From: Methanocorpusculum sp.
GTDB taxonomy: Archaea; Halobacteriota; Methanomicrobia; Methanomicrobiales; Methanocorpusculaceae
Assembly: GCA_029986975.1 (NCBI GenBank)
Contig: DALTWR010000047.1
Span: 1 to 7,139, forward strand
Length of the DNA: 7,139 nucleotides
Direction of reading: 5' to 3'
The notes beneath the pieces were generated by a model, which worked only from the letters and a program-made list of their open reading frames with translations, had not been told where the DNA came from and searched no databases. Position 1 is the stretch's first letter. Each line of letters begins with the position of its first letter. The position numbers were made by a program, and so were the translations under genes. Shown here one piece after another: positions 5,181 through 7,139 of the stretch.

Positions 5181-7139
5181 ATGCGTGCATTATTGATTGG
5201 CATTGGAGGTGCAGGTTCCCGCATAGTAAATATGCTTACTGCACATGACGCAAAAAGTAATGTAAGCAGCGTATGTTCATATATTTTTGATGCAGACCGT
5301 GAACTTCTTGACGCTATGAAAGCAGTTGATGCAAAAAAGAGATTTCTTTTGTCTCCCATCATGCTTAACGGTGATGACTTTTCGAAAGGAACCGATTTTG
5401 ATGTAGGCAATCTCTCAGCATACATAGAAAGCAATGTAATCGAGGTGGATGCCGTTTTTGTCTGTGCCGGCCTTGGCGGGCGAATGGCTGAAGCAGTTCC
5501 TGAAATTCTTCATCATTTAAACAAAGTATTTACTGATCCGGTATTTACCATTCTCACCCTTCCTGCGCGCAGCGAAGGTGTGCGGGTATCTGCGCGGGCG
5601 GCAGCAGAACTGGAAGAAATCAGAAAAGAAGCAAATGCATCGATTCTCTTTGATAATGAGACATGGATGGTGCGCCTTGAAGAAGAACGTGCGGTAAAAA
5701 TAGCAAAGGAACTGGAGAAAGAAGGGGGGGACGGGGTTGTTTCACGTCAGAGTGTTAAACTCTCTATCGCTGATGCTGCTGATGAACTCAATGAACTTCT
5801 GGTAAGAAGAGTTGAACTGCTGCTTCGCGCAGGAGAAATCACGGAAAACGGTCTTGAAACAGCAGAGGCAGTCCTTGATGCAGGTGAAGTCCTGAATACT
5901 CTGCTTAACACAGATATAGTGTCTATCGGATATGCTGCTGAAAGAATTCCAAGAAATTTACTCGGCTTTTTCAACCGGTTCAGGATGGAAAAATATCTCT
6001 TGGAAGAAGGAGAGAAGCGCACCGCAAGAATTGCAGAACTTGCAAAGCGTGCAGTGTATGAAGAAGTATCTGTTCCCTGTGATTTAACAACTGCAGATAA
6101 AGCTCTGATTCTGATAACAGGTCCCTCAGATGAGCTTTCGATGAAAGGATTCCAGACTATCCGCAGATGGATTGACAGGAGTATAAAAGGTCTTGAGATG
6201 CGGGCAGGCGACTATCCGGTTCATTCAACAAGAGATGTTGCAGTGATTGTTGTTCTTGCCGGTATTGAAAATGTTCCGCGGATTGCAGAACTGAATGAAA
6301 TCCGCAGTTCCTTTGAAGAAGAGAGAGATAAAAAATATCACAGTGCTGATGATCTTTTCAACGAGGAAAAGAAATCAGAGATTCGTTCTGCAGAAGACGC
6401 TGAGATTTTCGAGGAGGGGGAGGTGTTTTCCGTCGGTTCAGAGACAGAACTGACAGATACAGTATCACTTCCTGCTGCCACCCTCGCAGGAATCCCTGAA
6501 ATAAGCGAACCTGAATACACGATGCCGGAAAAGACAGTGCCGAAAGCGCCGCTTGAAAAGTTTTCTGATGAAGATGTCTTTGAAGAAACAACGTGGGAAC
6601 TTGCAACCAATGAGAGAGTTGATATGATGTCTGATGATGCAGAGGACGATGTTTTTGAAGAAACACCTGTCATACCCAAAAAAGAATATCCATCTAAGAT
6701 GGAGGAGAGTGCCATCTTCACTCAGGAAAAAAGACCTGCAGCAGAAACAGCAGCATCTGCAGCTGCACCGGCAACAGAAGAAGTGCCGCTTAGCCTTGAG
6801 ATGAAGGAAACAGCAAAGAAGCGGAAGACTGACCCGCAGATTCAGCTTGGCGGCGCAAAAAAGAAGAGAGAAGAGGTCAGCAGTTCGATACCTCTGCCTA
6901 AACGGAATAAACAGCCGGATATGGTGCTTGCAGGTCAGGCAGATCTCGGTATGAAAAAGGTTACAAAAGACGGGTATGACAGAGTGACTGCAGGTTCTGC
7001 AAAACGTCCGAAAGAAACAGATGGTCCGGTCTCTCTCGGCTCAGGGCAGAAACCAAAAGAGACAGAAGGGGCTGTGAGATTAGGTTCGGGGCAGAAACCA
7101 AAAGAGACGGAAGGGGCAGTAAGATTAGGGTCAGGACAG
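5181..7139 (+). CDS. FtsZ/tubulin-superfamily protein with altered nucleotide loops and a long repeat tail (3' end outside window)
   Basis: The frame is open for 653 codons to the last base with no stop, so the protein is longer. Residues 1-375 look like an FtsZ/tubulin domain: MRALLIGIGGAGSRIVNML is the N-terminal Gly-rich loop (FtsZ T1, GGAG), IFDAD (35-39) ends the next strand, and AGLGGRMAEAVP (96-107) sits where FtsZ has its GGGTGTG T4 signature. FDNETW (157-162) follows. VLDAGEV (231-237) corresponds to the T7 loop N-x-D-x-x-D, and ITGPSDELSMKG through a DYPV segment (312-346) belongs to the C-terminal beta domain. The canonical Gly-Thr-Gly of T4 is gone and the loop is one residue shorter. 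The tail is acidic at 376-500, then Lys/Arg-rich with 15-residue repeats at the end. I recall such T4-variant tubulin-like proteins in Methanomicrobiales, not checked. Filament formation and GTP hydrolysis are unproven; function unknown. Not a canonical FtsZ or CetZ. It has its own promoter. Confidence 0.85.
   Translation, partial: MRALLIGIGGAGSRIVNMLTAHDAKSNVSSVCSYIFDADRELLDAMKAVDAKKRFLLSPIMLNGDDFSKGTDFDVGNLSAYIESNVIEVDAVFVCAGLGGRMAEAVPEILHHLNKVFTDPVFTILTLPARSEGVRVSARAAAELEEIRKEANASILFDNETWMVRLEEERAVKIAKELEKEGGDGVVSRQSVKLSIADAADELNELLVRRVELLLRAGEITENGLETAEAVLDAGEVLNTLLNTDIVSIGYAAERIPRNLLGFFNRFRMEKYLLEEGEKRTARIAELAKRAVYEEVSVPCDLTTADKALILITGPSDELSMKGFQTIRRWIDRSIKGLEMRAGDYPVHSTRDVAVIVVLAGIENVPRIAELNEIRSSFEEERDKKYHSADDLFNEEKKSEIRSAEDAEIFEEGEVFSVGSETELTDTVSLPAATLAGIPEISEPEYTMPEKTVPKAPLEKFSDEDVFEETTWELATNERVDMMSDDAEDDVFEETPVIPKKEYPSKMEESAIFTQEKRPAAETAASAAAPATEEVPLSLEMKETAKKRKTDPQIQLGGAKKKREEVSSSIPLPKRNKQPDMVLAGQADLGMKKVTKDGYDRVTAGSAKRPKETDGPVSLGSGQKPKETEGAVRLGSGQKPKETEGAVRLGSGQ
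6990..7139 (+). repeat. In-frame 45-bp tandem repeat at the end of the tubulin-like gene, continuing off the edge
   Basis: The 15-residue unit LGSGQKPKETEGAVR occurs at 7035-7079 and 7080-7124, with a third copy beginning at 7125. An older, diverged copy (AGSAKRPKETDGPVS, 8 of 15 identical) precedes them at 6990-7034. The two full copies are identical in protein, while six of their fifteen codons differ, all synonymously. The number of further copies is unknown because the window ends here. Confidence 0.9.

Noticed and set aside
6338..6721. Ser-rich minus-strand open frames opposite the acidic tail
   Set aside because: Codons for Asp and Glu read backwards give Ser, Phe and Leu, so a Ser-rich antisense frame is the expected shadow of an acidic coding region.
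6990..7139. CRISPR array
   Set aside because: The 45-bp units are contiguous, have no spacers, remain in one reading frame and differ only synonymously; they are coding repeats.
1..7139. Mobile element, tRNA, rRNA or defence system
   Set aside because: I found no transposase or integrase motifs, no terminal inverted repeats with target duplications, no tRNA-like cloverleaf and no rRNA-like conserved stretch.

Overview
The window looks like a chromosomal segment of a euryarchaeon, most likely a methanogen of the Methanomicrobiales; the Methanocorpusculum area is my guess from gene content and moderate-to-low GC, not a proof. The supporting evidence is an archaeal-type AMP phosphorylase, a methanogen-type CbiB, a Trm112-family zinc protein, archaeal TATA-like elements with oligo-T stops, a mixture of Shine-Dalgarno-led and apparently leaderless genes, and a divergent FtsZ/tubulin-like protein. 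I see no tRNA, rRNA, CRISPR array, transposase or phage gene.

Left part (1-1570, minus strand): a compact three-gene unit read right to left. It runs from a 59-residue Trm112-like zinc-ribbon protein, through a 184-residue protein with a beta-rich domain and two membrane helices, to cbiB of adenosylcobamide synthesis. The gaps are 3 bp and a 19-bp overlap, so translation is probably coupled. cbiB is disrupted: its conserved C-terminal part lies in a different frame from the first 233 codons, consistent with one base missing in a short T tract, and the gene also runs off the left edge.

Middle (1571-3821): a 133-bp divergent intergenic region separates that unit from a plus-strand FMN nitroreductase-family gene that seems leaderless. 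It is followed by a T-rich stop/promoter region and the AMP phosphorylase gene (deoA type), the entry enzyme of the archaeal AMP to ribulose-1,5-bisphosphate to type III RuBisCO route. Its residue 257 is Asn where I expect the catalytic Asp of the family.

Right part (3869-7139, plus strand): a 399-residue secreted, membrane-anchored protein of four Ig-like/carboxypeptidase-regulatory-like repeats. Then, after an oligo-T stop and a good TATA element, comes a long open frame of at least 653 codons that leaves the window. Its first ~375 residues are an FtsZ/tubulin-superfamily domain with a rewritten T4 phosphate loop and an altered T7 loop. The rest is a long tail: an acidic stretch with a recurring short Asp/Glu-hydrophobic-Phe-x-Glu motif, then a Lys/Arg-rich stretch ending in a 15-residue tandem repeat whose copies differ only by synonymous bases. 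This tailed, non-canonical tubulin-like protein is the most unusual object in the window.

Apart from the minus-strand unit, the genes look like separately transcribed neighbours with no obvious common pathway. No gene-free stretch exceeds 300 bases.
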